NCBI GenBank assembly: GCA_942493375.1
Contig: OW818698.1
Location: forward strand, 2,480,001 to 2,544,000
From: G942493375 sp942493375
Lineage (GTDB): Bacteria; Armatimonadota; UBA5829
Direction of reading: 5' to 3'
Length of the DNA: 64,000 nt
The notes beneath the pieces are model-generated. The model had not been told where the DNA came from. It saw only the letters and a program-made list of their open reading frames with translations, and did no database searches. Of the stretch, positions 34,972 through 44,550 are shown in pieces. The position numbers and the translations under genes were made by a program. How positions within the stretch are numbered: position 1 is the stretch's first letter; the number at the start of each line of letters is the position of its first letter.

Positions 34972-35805
34972 TCAACCAAATCGTCCAGTAACATAATCTT
35001 CAGTGCGTTTATCTTTAGGTCTGGTGAAGATGTCTTCAGAGTTTCCGAACTCGATCATTTCACCCAACAGGAAGAACCCGGTCTGGTCGGATACCCTTGA
35101 TGCCTGCTGCATGTTATGCGTAACAATGACTATGGTGTATTGTTTCTTCATCTCGCCCATCAGTTCTTCGATACGCATTGTAGAAATTGGATCTAAAGCT
35201 GAGCATGGTTCGTCCATCAGGACAACTTCGGGTTGCACTGCTAATACTCTAGCTATGCACAGTCTCTGAGCCTGTCCGCCGGATATTGCCATTGCTGACT
35301 TTCGAAGGTCGTCCTTTACTTCATCCCACAAGGCAGCTCCTATTAAGCTCTGCTCTACAATATCGTCTAATTCAGACCGGTTCCGCATTCCGTGTATTCT
35401 AGGACCATAGGCAACATTCTCATAGATAGACATGGGGAATGGATTGGGTTGCTGGAATACCATACCTACACGCTTGCGTAAGTTGACCACGTCAACATCG
35501 CTATCGTAGATATTCTTACCGTCCAAAGTAACGGTGCCGGTTACTCGCGCACCCAATACTTCATCATTCATCCGGTTCAGGCAGCGCAGGAACGTCGACT
35601 TACCACAGCCGGACGGACCTATAAGAGCTGTAATAGCCTGATTCTTCATCTGAATGCTTATATTCTTCAGCGCCTGGAATTTTCCGTAATGGAGGTCAAG
35701 GCCATCTGCGGCCATGCTCCCTCCTATTTCGATCTCTGAAGCCAGAGCTCGTATTCCTTTGTTTATTAGAGTGTTCTCTTCAGCCATTGCAACACCATTT
35801 ACCAT
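34972..35805 (-). CDS. pstB: Phosphate ABC transporter ATP-binding protein
   Basis: ATPase of the high-affinity inorganic phosphate importer, 277 aa. Walker A GPSGCGKST (about 75-83), Q-loop VFQQPNPFPMSIYENVAYGPR, signature AISGGQAQRLCIARVLA and Walker B VVLMDEPCSALDP are all present; the PNPFP segment is specific to PstB. The start overlaps the pstA stop by 7 bp, so it is coupled; an alternative ATG at 35787 would remove six residues. Last gene of the pst operon; no phoU follows in the window. The N-terminal extension (ALASEIEIGG) is about 20 residues longer than usual. Confidence 0.96.
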   Translation of the reverse strand: MVNGVAMAEENTLINKGIRALASEIEIGGSMAADGLDLHYGKFQALKNISIQMKNQAITALIGPSGCGKSTFLRCLNRMNDEVLGARVTGTVTLDGKNIYDSDVDVVNLRKRVGMVFQQPNPFPMSIYENVAYGPRIHGMRNRSELDDIVEQSLIGAALWDEVKDDLRKSAMAISGGQAQRLCIARVLAVQPEVVLMDEPCSALDPISTMRIEELMGEMKKQYTIVIVTHNMQQASRVSDQTGFFLLGEMIEFGNSEDIFTRPKDKRTEDYVTGRFG

Positions 35806-36653
35806 GTTCGTTTCCTCCTGTAGCTATTACGGATAGTGGAGGCAATTATATTGAGTCCAAGAACCAGCATAAGCAGCACCAAGGCTGTCCCCCACTGCAA
35901 TTCCGGACGCGCCCCAAACATCTCTGTAGCTACAACATATAGGTGATAAGGTAGAGCCATACAATCTTTCATCGGTGAGTCAGGGAGCTTAGGCAGATAA
36001 TAAGCCGCTGCTACCATCATAATCGGCGCCGTTTCACCAGCAGCCCGACTGACTCCCAATATAATTCCTGTGATAATCCCCGCTGCAGAGTTTGGAAGCA
36101 CAACCCGCCAAATGGTCTGCCATTTCGTAGCTCCAAGAGCCAGCGATCCATCTCTGAAGCCTTTTGGAACCGTCCGCAGTGCCTCCTCTGCAGCAGTAAT
36201 GATTACTGGTAACACCAACAGCGCCAGCGTCAACGAGCCTGCCAGTATTGATTTTCCAAAATGTAAATACAGAACAAACAGTCCATAACCAAACAGCCCA
36301 AATACCACCGATGGCACCCCGGCAAGGTTAACTGTAGCCAATCTCACTATTCTGGTGAACATATTCTGTTTCGCATATTCAGCAAGATATACTGCGGCCA
36401 TTACCCCAACTGGTACAGCTATGAGCACTGTTCCAATTAACAGGTATAATGTGCCAACAATCGCCGGCATGATCCCGCCTTTAGTCATGCCCTCGCGTGG
36501 CATCTGGGTTAGGAAATCCCAGCTTATTGCTGAATACCCTTTGGAAATCAGAAAGTAAAGGACTGCAATTACGGGTAGGACCACAAAGAGTGTGGATAAA
36601 CTCAGGGCTGCAAACGCTATCTTTTGAGTCCGGATTTTTCTAGTGATCATCAC
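35799..36653 (-). CDS. pstA: Phosphate ABC transporter permease PstA
   Basis: Inner-membrane permease of the Pst phosphate transporter, 284 aa with about six hydrophobic segments. The family motif GVPSVVFGLFGYGLF and the permease loop SLALGATKWQTIWRVVLPNSAAGIITGIILGVSRAAGETAPI are diagnostic. Starts with GTG overlapping the pstC stop by 4 bp (an ATG one codon later overlaps by one base), so translation is coupled. Forms the channel with PstC and couples to PstB ATPase. Confidence 0.96.
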   Translation of the reverse strand: MMITRKIRTQKIAFAALSLSTLFVVLPVIAVLYFLISKGYSAISWDFLTQMPREGMTKGGIMPAIVGTLYLLIGTVLIAVPVGVMAAVYLAEYAKQNMFTRIVRLATVNLAGVPSVVFGLFGYGLFVLYLHFGKSILAGSLTLALLVLPVIITAAEEALRTVPKGFRDGSLALGATKWQTIWRVVLPNSAAGIITGIILGVSRAAGETAPIMMVAAAYYLPKLPDSPMKDCMALPYHLYVVATEMFGARPELQWGTALVLLMLVLGLNIIASTIRNSYRRKRTW

Positions 36654-37597
36654 TGGATTTTCCCCTTTCTCAGTGCAGTCTCAGCGACCAGGTTTATCAA
36701 AAACGTGATCACGAACAGCACCACGCCTACAGCAAATAAAGTGTGGTAGTGGAAGGAGTATTGCACCGTTTCTCCCATATCTGCAGCAATCGTGGCAGTC
36801 ATAGTCTTCACAGGCATTGTGTAAAACTGCATAAGCTTGGTAAGACCCTCTGGCAGGTTGGTTGCATTCCCGGCAACCATCAAAACTGTCATAGTCTCCC
36901 CAACAGCCCTACCAATCCCAAGCATACATCCTGCGATCATTCCACTCTTCGCTGCCGGCATAACAACTTTTACTATTGTCTCCCACTTAGTCGCTCCCAG
37001 TGCATATGAGCTGTCGCGGTAGTGTTTGGGAACAGAAACTAAAGCATCTTCGGCAATCGAAATAATGGTAGGCATCGACATAAATCCAAGCATCAATGAT
37101 GCAGTCAGAGCGCACATACCGGTTGGCAAGTTGAGTATACTCTGAACAAATGGAGCCACGACCATTATTCCGATGAAACCAACGACTACAGAAGGTATTC
37201 CGGCAAGAACCTCAATGGTCGGTTTCATGATCTCGCGAATCCATTTTGGTGCGACCTCAGCAAGATAGACTGCACAAGCAATTCCTATCGGCACAGCCAT
37301 AATGACTGCACCGATAGTAACAACTGCAGAACCTGCAAAGAGCGGCAAAAGACCGAAGTGATCAAACTCCGGTTGCCAGTCCTTACCTGAAATGAAGTGC
37401 CAGATGCTCTGATGTTTGAGCATCGGAAGCGCATCCTTTACCAGAAAAACAAAAATCAACACAATGGCGAGAATGGCAATCGCGCCATTTACATATATGA
37501 ACTTTGATATCAGGCTGTCCAGCAACCTTCTATCCAATCTGACCTTTCGGATCAGATCCGGCCTGGATGTACTCCCTATGGCCTGTAAGTTAGACAT
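36650..37597 (-). CDS. pstC: Phosphate ABC transporter permease PstC
   Basis: Inner-membrane permease partner of PstA, 315 aa with six predicted helices; motifs LAGIPSVVVGFIGIMVV and YALGATKWETIVKVVMPAAKSGMIAGCMLGIGRAVGETMTV (EAA loop) are typical. ATG at 37597 (GGAGC nine bases upstream) is preferred over an in-frame upstream start at 37627. A 300-bp gap with a strong stem-loop separates it from pstS, so pstS is likely expressed at higher level than the membrane genes. Confidence 0.96.
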   Translation of the reverse strand: MSNLQAIGSTSRPDLIRKVRLDRRLLDSLISKFIYVNGAIAILAIVLIFVFLVKDALPMLKHQSIWHFISGKDWQPEFDHFGLLPLFAGSAVVTIGAVIMAVPIGIACAVYLAEVAPKWIREIMKPTIEVLAGIPSVVVGFIGIMVVAPFVQSILNLPTGMCALTASLMLGFMSMPTIISIAEDALVSVPKHYRDSSYALGATKWETIVKVVMPAAKSGMIAGCMLGIGRAVGETMTVLMVAGNATNLPEGLTKLMQFYTMPVKTMTATIAADMGETVQYSFHYHTLFAVGVVLFVITFLINLVAETALRKGKIQ

Positions 37598-37810
37598 ACT
37601 CTCAATGCTCCACTCTAGCCCGCACAAATCTCACAGAATGCTCAAGATCAGTGCGGGCAATTTTCAGGATATCCATGGCCGAACATAATGCTTTCAACCC
37701 GGATCTCCAATATCAATTTTACGGTCGGAGTCTTACAAATAGATTACAGGGGAGTTATGTTTGAGTTTAAGTGGATAATCCGATGTACAGGCTGGTAGGT
37801 TTACGAATAA

Positions 37811-37863
37811 GGGGGATGTGATCCTGGTGCTGGTTTAAATCCAACACCAGTATCACATCCCCC
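37811..37863 (-). promoter_or_regulatory. Strong stem-loop between pstS and pstC
   Basis: GGGGGATGTGATCCTGGTGC-TGG (37811-37833) and its partner (37841-37863) pair over 21 of 23 positions around TTTAAAT, followed by the CCCCTTCAAAGGGGG repeat up to about 37885 (family D copy 3). Its position after pstS fits an mRNA-stabilising or partial-termination element giving excess binding protein. No gene is seen in 37598-37908. Confidence 0.6.
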
Positions 37864-37908
37864 CTGCCCCCCTTCAAAGGGGGAATAGGTTGATGGAATT
37901 TGTGGGGA

Positions 37909-38757
37909 TTATTTTAGGGGTAGATAACCAGATTTTGTTACCCATTTCTGACCTTCAGCGCCAAGGGCGTATTTGATGAACTCGCCTTTGACTCCGCTGG
38001 GTGAACCCAATGTGTACATATACAGGAAGCGGAAAAGTGGATATGTTCCATCCATCACATTTGCTTCAGTTGGTTTCATACCTGGCACGCCAGGCTTGCG
38101 GGAGATCGATACCACACGCACCTTATTCCTTTGATCAAACTCTTCTGCATATGCCATACCGGCATAACCGATAGCATCTGCAGACTGGGAAACTATGGTG
38201 CATATCTGCTGGGTTGTTGGTATGTTCATCATGTCTTTAACATAGGCTCTTCCACCCAGAAGGGCATCCTGGATGAATCCATATGTGCCTGAACTTGAGT
38301 CTCTACCTACAACAACTATGTTCTTTTTGGAATTACTGCCGACTTGATCCCATGTCTGAACCTTGCCACTATATATGTCACCCAATTGCTTAATGGTCAG
38401 GTTCTTGACATTGTTGGATGGATTCACGATTATCGATAGTCCATCCCTTGCTACTTTATGAGCAACAAGCTTTGTGTTTCGGTCGCGTGCAGCCTGGATC
38501 TCTTTTGGTTTGGCTTCTCTGGAAGCATTAGCAATATCACAGGTACCATTAAGTAGACTGGAGATTCCTTGACCAGAACCACCGCCGGCAACCGACACAC
38601 TTGTTCCGGAGTATTGGTTCATAAAGCCCTCAGCCCACAACTGTGAGAGAGGCAGTACTGTATTTGACCCTGCAATCTTTACGCTACCTTTGGGAGCCGC
38701 AACGGCCGCTCCACAGGCAAGGGCCAGAGTCAGACCCATGCAAACTAGTTTCTTCAT
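37909..38757 (-). CDS. pstS: Phosphate-binding periplasmic protein PstS
   Basis: Solute-binding protein of the Pst phosphate importer, 282 aa, signal peptide 1-20 (MKKLVCMGLTLALACGAAVA). Diagnostic residues are KIAGSNTVLPLSQLWAEGF, VAGGGSGQGISSLLNGTCDIANASRE and VVVGRDSSSGTYGFIQDALL, the typical phosphate cleft. ATG at 38757 has AAGGAG eight bases upstream. A longer ORF start at 38805 lies in a TTGGATA...TATCCAA repeat and is rejected. Follows the SLH porin gene in the same operon. Confidence 0.95.
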   Translation of the reverse strand: MKKLVCMGLTLALACGAAVAAPKGSVKIAGSNTVLPLSQLWAEGFMNQYSGTSVSVAGGGSGQGISSLLNGTCDIANASREAKPKEIQAARDRNTKLVAHKVARDGLSIIVNPSNNVKNLTIKQLGDIYSGKVQTWDQVGSNSKKNIVVVGRDSSSGTYGFIQDALLGGRAYVKDMMNIPTTQQICTIVSQSADAIGYAGMAYAEEFDQRNKVRVVSISRKPGVPGMKPTEANVMDGTYPLFRFLYMYTLGSPSGVKGEFIKYALGAEGQKWVTKSGYLPLK

Positions 38758-38781
38758 ATACTTGCTCCTTAACTGGATGTT

Positions 38782-38810
38782 TGAGGTTGGATAACGGATA
38801 TCCAACCTCA
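38782..38810 (-). repeat. TGAGGTTGGATA palindrome, family E copy 2
   Basis: TGAGGTTGGATA (38782-38793) and TATCCAACCTCA (38799-38810) are perfect 12-bp arms around ACGGA. It lies between the porin stop (38816) and the pstS start and could attenuate read-through. Confidence 0.75.
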
Positions 38811-38815
38811 GAGAA

Positions 38816-40279
38816 CTAGAACGTGGAAATCATTTCCACTATGTAGCTGTTGTTGCGAACTGTATTGATCTCTTCTTTGTTGAATTGATAGAAAAACTTG
38901 ATTCTGGTCTTATCATCCATCCACTTTATCAGGCCGACATTATAAGACTCCCGAAGACCATAATCAATTATGCTTGTAACATCCTGAGACATACGCTCGT
39001 AGTTGCCAACAAGAGTTACATTAGGAAGCACATTGTAAGCAAGCTGAGCATAACCGCCATTTATGATTTTATCGAAACCACGTACTTGAGCCAGTTCAGT
39101 ATTCTCTGCCCATATGTACTCTGCTTTCAGAGTCACACCGTGAAGGTAGTAACGCAGATCTCCACCATATCGGTTCTTACGTCCGGCATTTTTACCAACA
39201 TTATATCCATTACCAAGGTATCCGGATGCTCCAAGCTCAAGGTCACCAAGGCTAGTAGTTACTCGTCCAACAACATCCGTCTGTCTGTTGGAATCGTTAG
39301 CATTGGCGCCTGCTCCATTGAACGAACCAAAGAACCAATTGTAACCTTTGAATGTCCCATTGAGGACAGCACCCCGGTCTCGTTCTCCCGGGAAGAATAT
39401 ATTAGACATCATAGTGCGCTCAGGCATTTCACGAACTGAGCTGGACTCGGTAACCTGATGACCAAATGGAACCTTCGTCTGGCCCATAGTTAAAGTCGTC
39501 AGATCGTTGAGCTTGTATGCTAAATAAGCATCTTTCATTGTAACTGAGGTTCCACCCATATCCATTTGCAGAACCACTTGAGTTGTCGATGTGGGACTTC
39601 CAGCAACTTTGATCCTGGATCTGCGAACCAGAAATGTGTTGGAACCTTTTGGATCGGTTGGCTTTGTTGCTGTTCCGCCGTGCAATTTTCCTTGAACACC
39701 TTCCCATCGGGCCTGAACATAACCACTGATTGATATTTTTTTCAATCCTTTAATGTCCAGTTTTGCAGTCTCAAACGGGCCTTCTGGATCCATCAGAATT
39801 GCATCGAAGGTTTTTACACTCGATTTCAACTCTGCAATCTCATCTTGTAGAGCATCGAACTTCGTGCTCAGTTCATTGACTTTATCGCCGACACCCTGAT
39901 CGGTGGTCCCGAGTTGCCCAGCTATCTCAGTCTTGAACTCTGCAACCAGTCGTTCAATCCTGTCCAAGTCAGCTTTAGTAACTTCAGGTGCAGTTACTTG
40001 ACTCGTGGCCGGCGGTGTGGTTGTGATAGTCTTTGTAGATGATTCTATCTTTGTTGTCATATCTTCGAGGATCGCATTGACAACCTTTGCGAACTCATAA
40101 CGTGTGAGGCTTCTCTCACCTTTAAATGTACCGTCAGGAAAACCCGACATATAACCTTTTGCCGATAAGGCCTGGACTGCATCGTAAGCCCAATGACCAG
40201 ATGGCACATCTGTGGTAGCCTGTGCATGGACCATAACGGAACATGCAAGAAGTAAAAGCGTAGCCAGCAGTTTCTTCAC
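38816..40279 (-). CDS. SLH-domain outer-membrane porin (OprP/OprB-like)
   Basis: 487-aa exported outer-membrane beta-barrel. Signal peptide about 1-20 (LLATLLLLACSVMVHA). One SLH domain follows (WAYDAVQALSAKGYMSGFPDGTFKGERSLTRYEFAKVV, about 27-75), then a coiled coil (about 100-165, KVNELSTKFDALQDEIAELKSSVKTF) and a porin barrel with alternating amphipathic strands ending in the aromatic C-terminus IVEMISTF typical of outer-membrane sorting. This SLH-coiled-coil-barrel form is known from Cyanobacteria, Negativicutes, Deinococcota and related diderms without Lpp/OmpA tethers. Position at the head of the pst operon suggests a phosphate-selective porin. GTG start at 40279, with GGGAGG seven bases upstream, replaces an earlier TTG. 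Confidence 0.88.
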   Translation of the reverse strand: MKKLLATLLLLACSVMVHAQATTDVPSGHWAYDAVQALSAKGYMSGFPDGTFKGERSLTRYEFAKVVNAILEDMTTKIESSTKTITTTPPATSQVTAPEVTKADLDRIERLVAEFKTEIAGQLGTTDQGVGDKVNELSTKFDALQDEIAELKSSVKTFDAILMDPEGPFETAKLDIKGLKKISISGYVQARWEGVQGKLHGGTATKPTDPKGSNTFLVRRSRIKVAGSPTSTTQVVLQMDMGGTSVTMKDAYLAYKLNDLTTLTMGQTKVPFGHQVTESSSVREMPERTMMSNIFFPGERDRGAVLNGTFKGYNWFFGSFNGAGANANDSNRQTDVVGRVTTSLGDLELGASGYLGNGYNVGKNAGRKNRYGGDLRYYLHGVTLKAEYIWAENTELAQVRGFDKIINGGYAQLAYNVLPNVTLVGNYERMSQDVTSIIDYGLRESYNVGLIKWMDDKTRIKFFYQFNKEEINTVRNNSYIVEMISTF

Positions 40280-40405
40280 TACTAAACCTCCCAATTGGTT
40301 TTCAGTTTACTCCGGCAGCCTCTTTCGGCTCTGCTGGAGGATTGTTTTCGTTCGACATTCTAAGCCGATTACAATCATAGTGTAGACTTGCAGCATTACA
40401 TGCAT

Positions 40406-40448
40406 CTTACACCGAAGTTACTCTTACATTAATGAATGCATGTGTAAG
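40406..40448 (-). promoter_or_regulatory. CTTACA/TGTAAG repeats upstream of the pst operon
   Basis: CTTACA occurs at 40406-40411 and 40423-40428 (17-bp register), and TGTAAG at 40443-40448, so on the minus strand two same-orientation sites follow one inverted site. They lie 130-170 bp before the porin start and could be response-regulator (PhoB/PhoP-like) sites. Spacing differs from the classic 11-bp Pho box, so this is tentative. Confidence 0.3.
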
Positions 40449-40497
40449 AAAAAGTTGGTGAGGTATTGACGTGTAGTGGAGGTAATACAAGGTGTGC

Positions 40498-40545
40498 AGG
40501 GAGCATTTTGGACTGGATGTATACACAGTCCTGTAAATGCTCCCT
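40498..40545 (-). terminator. Hairpin downstream of the frameshifted giant glycosidase-like gene
   Basis: AGGGAGCATTT (40498-40508) and AAATGCTCCCT (40535-40545) pair over 11 bp, with an inner GGACT/AGTCC pairing. It begins 20 bp after the TAA stop at 40566. No clear T-run follows on the minus strand. Confidence 0.45.
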
Positions 40546-40565
40546 TGAGATTTATACTATATGAG

Positions 40566-43500
40566 TTATTTCACCCAAACCAACGCATAGTCGAATGAAG
40601 CCAGGTTTACATTGAAACTACCATTTTTGATCGGCAATTTCTCTCCTGTTATTGCGTTTATGGCTTCTGCATTGTTCGTAAGGTTTACCTTATCCATTCT
40701 GGGAGTCACTAGAACATCAGTGGATTCGGCACCAAGATTGGATATCACGTACATGACTCCTTTACTGGGGTGTAAATACAAGGAAGCATAGCATCTATTT
40801 CCGGTAATCTTAATATACTCATGAGCATTCCAGTAGGGTATGAATCGTGCTTGCTTTCGTCCGAAGATTTCCATTGCTTTCCAGATACCAGATTCCTCCT
40901 CAATCCAGGAACCCATTCCTCTAACCAGTACATCATGTAGTAGTGAAAACGAGAATGCTTCATGTGTTGTGTATGGAATGTCATAACAGAGCAACTCTGA
41001 AGGGGTCCCCACTGCCTTCCCATAAACTCCGTACGGAATGTATCCAATGGGAACAGTTTATGCATATCTACTCCTCTAGCAATGCTTCCAAACTGTTCAC
41101 CGTCCCAGGTGCTGGTAGCCCAACCGAGTGCAGGTATCACCATTGATGCTGAGTTGTGTATATTAACCTGTCCATTGGGCTTGTGCGACTTGACGATAGT
41201 ATATATTCTTCTTATAACATCCCGAGCGCCGGATATCGAATAGGTCCCCCCTATACTTCCGTCCGGTTTTATATATCCGCAGCCATGCTCCGTGTTATTA
41301 CACAGCCAGGGCCATGATGTTCCATCCAGATATACTCCATCAATGTCATATTTTGTCATTACCTTGTCTATACCATCGGCTAGAAAATCCTGCCAGGCAC
41401 TGTTATAGCAGACCGAATAGTCTTTTTGCCTTGGCTCACGAGTATATTCCCCCTGCTGAGGTGCAACTAATACTTCAAGATGGTATGGATCCCATTCGGG
41501 ACATATATCTGCCATCAGATACCCGAAATATAACAACAGTTGTATGCCTCGCTCGTGGCAGGCTTTGACCAGGTTCTTGAGGTTCTCCTGGTTGTGAATT
41601 GTATCAGTATAATTTTGATATTCTGTCCAGTGCTCATGGAAACAAATTGTTTTCACACCCAGTTCTTTCAGATAGTCCAGTATCAGCATTGGTTTTCCAG
41701 CAGAACCAAGAGCTTTACCAAATTTACCATCCACCATCTCAGGAGCACCACGCAGTTTGCCAGGGGTTCCTTTCGCAGGTGTTGTATTCGTACCTCTAAT
41801 CTCATCGTAATGATCAAGTAGTAGAGTATTTACATCTGCAATATATGAAGATTTTGGCATTTCGGGTTTACGCTCTACATCTGATACGCGTAGTTCATCC
41901 ACCTCAAAACCCGGATTGGAAACTGTCAAACTGACTGCCGTAGTGCCTGGGGTTTCCGGAATCAATCCCACATGATCATTCTGTATCATAAGCTGACCAT
42001 CCACATAGAGACACAACTGGTTATTCCAAGTCAATGAAAGATGATGCAGCTCACCTTCTTGCCACTCATTTTTTACTCCTGCTGATAAGGTTACAGCAGT
42101 GCCATTTTTAGCAAAGAAATGCATTCCCCTGTCGTCTATATTCCAGTAAAGTCCAAATTGCTGTGAACCGCTGGATATCATCAATAGGTCCCTGTTAAGC
42201 GATCCTCTGGAATCAGTGCTGGTAAACTGTAAAGTCGGATCGAACCCCACCCTGACCCACATATCGACACTACCATGTGCCAGATTTATTGATTGTTCAC
42301 CGGTATATCGGACAGTTACATTTTGGGAAGTATATTCTTTCTCCATACCATAATTACCAGAATGGACAATCCGATAATCCCAAACATCCTTATCAGGAGT
42401 CTTGTTCGGTGTTGCTTCAAACCCAAACTTATACTTTAAACCTTTAACCGCCTGAACAGCACTTAGTTTTATAGGCTCAGTGATAACACTAAAGCGGATA
42501 GACTTTGTGTTGGACCGCATAGGCATTATCTTTACAGCGTTAACTTCCGATCTGTTTCTCCAGTTCTGGTCCGAAGTCGAATACAGTGCAAATCCACGAT
42601 CATCGTCCCCTACCCAAACGAATGGGACATATGGCGCACCCCAACCTGCAGGTTCGAGAGCTCTAGCGTTTTCAGATTTCCCCCATATATCCGGATAATA
42701 GTAACGGTATTTAGCATGTTTACTCTTAACCGGAGTATCGATAATAAAACTGTCTATAGTCACTTTGCGATTTCCATACAGTTTTAGATCAACCCAAGTG
42801 TTACCATCGAAGTCGATAGTTACAATAGAATCTACTTTGAGGCTGCCTGCTGAAGCTAAACCCCGGAGTACTACTTGTGCATCAGTCTTCTTCGTAATCC
42901 GGATCCGTCCCTTAACCAGAATCTCTTTACCATCCACCGATAATTTCATGGTAACAGGTCCAGCTAATATGGAGGCATTCGCCGTTATCACGGAATCCGG
43001 CATAGGAGAACCAGAGAACTGATAGGTCCGGCCGTCAGATGCAACAACGATTTGGCCATTAATGGACTTAGTTTTGAGGGGCTTCCAGGGAGCCAGGACC
43101 TTGTCTGACATGCCAGCCTTTGAGCCAAGCCACACCGGTTTGGGAGGAACGATGAAATCAGCCTGATTTATCTCCAGAACAGATCCGCTTGCACCCTTGG
43201 CTTCTATTTTTACTATATGTTTGATATTGGACAGTCCGGATACATCATAGTTGACAGTTGCTTTACGGCTTGAATCAAGTTTGATCCTTTTGGATATCAC
43301 CGTATTACCAGCCTGATCATTTATGGAACCAATGAGACTTATTGGCTGATCAGTCACTCTCAGGCCGGATGCATCAATATCAACAGCCAGCTTGCCTTGT
43401 AGAAAATACTTGCGCAGAGACATGGCTATTGGCGGTAATGTAGTGATCTGAGTTATTCCGGATTGTCGACAGACAACCTTCCCATCATCCTTATTAGCAA

Positions 43501-44413
43501 CTTCAAGCTTCCATTCGTAGTCACCCTCTAAAACCTTGCCATCTTTTTCTGGGAGAACATATGTAAATCTACCTGTTGCGAAAGTAGTATCCTGGTTTAT
43601 ATTACTACCAGCATGAATGATCTGAAAACGTGAGGTTATAGGTGTAAGAACATAGATTGGGAGGATATCACAAAGTAATAGACGATTATTACGGACATGT
43701 ATGTTTGTCGTAATAGCCGGTCCTTTAGATGAGAGCATAAGGTGACCGAACCTGTCCGGCTGATGGAAACCGCCGATGCTCAGCGGAGCCCATGTCAATG
43801 TGAGGTTAGCTGGTGAAGTTCTATCAAACCCTATATTGAAACCTATAGTAGATCCATCAGTTATGGAATCCAATTCCAGGGTCTTGAATGGTATCCTGAT
43901 CTCTACACTCCATGAATTTTTAGACTGCGATGCGACTGCCTGCCATTCCCCATTCCAATCCATATCCTGGTTCTTAAGTTCAGCTATAGAACCTATTGAA
44001 TTTACCAGAAACTGATAGGTGTCCTTTTGAGTAAGTTTGGGATCTATGAAAATTTCTACCGCATCATCAGTCCAAACTGGCCCATCATGAGCTAGACGTT
44101 GAGCCTTCAATTTTGTTCCTGATGCTATGGGAATCTCAGCCGACACATATAGAAATGAATGATCGTATCCTACATGGAATGTCGGAGCAGATGGCACTAT
44201 CAATAACGAACCCATTTCATGAATAGCGCTGCTTCCTGCAGTGCCTTTCCACTCATCCTGATCGACTTTCCCATCAATTGTGGGAGGCTTGCTCATTTGG
44301 GCAGCTTGTATAACCGGTGCTGCTGGGTCATTTATCCCATAGCTCCAGACACCGCCACAAATAATAGAAATAAATAGTGCAACAAGATAAGCGATGGAAG
44401 TTATTCTAGACAT
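40566..44413 (-). pseudogene. Giant secreted CBM9/LamG/glycosidase-like protein, interrupted by a frameshift
   Basis: Paralogue of the protein at 44551. Signal peptide about 1-27, a CBM9/DOMON-like domain (VIQAAQMSKPPTIDGKVDQD, DDAVEIFIDP), Ig-like and super-sandwich region (SRKATVNYDVSGL, YRYYYPDIWG), a LamG-like jelly roll (GSVDMWVRVGFDPTL) and a barrel (LDYLKELGVKTICFHEHW, YDIDGVYLDGTSWPW, STWDGEQFG). After ...FMGRQWG near 41009 the reading frame ends in a nonsense tail (stop at 40745), while the true C-terminus (TPSELLCYDIPYTTHEAF... to 40566) continues in the -1 frame. The minus strand reads CAG TGG GGA CCC CTT, where CAG TGG GGG ACC CCT would restore it, so one G in a run seems lost. 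Real mutation or assembly error cannot be told. ATG at 44413 with GGAG upstream. Confidence 0.85.
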
Positions 44414-44550
44414 ATACTTTAGCTCCAACAAGCGATTCTATTACTTGGTGTTCATGCTTCTACATTGGAGAGAGTATACCTTCATTTTGAGGGATGGCAA
44501 ACAGTAGCGGAGCGCTACCCTGTACTCCACTACTGATGCTGTCGCGCTGG

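Noticed and set aside
37909..38805. Longer pstS start at 38805
   Set aside because: The extra N-terminus (YPTSNIQL) is coded by a dispersed repeat; the ATG at 38757 has a Shine-Dalgarno and opens a normal signal peptide.
41003..41012. Programmed -1 frameshift in the giant glycosidase gene
   Set aside because: No X-XXY-YYZ slippery heptamer or clear downstream stimulatory hairpin was found at the junction; loss of one G is simpler.
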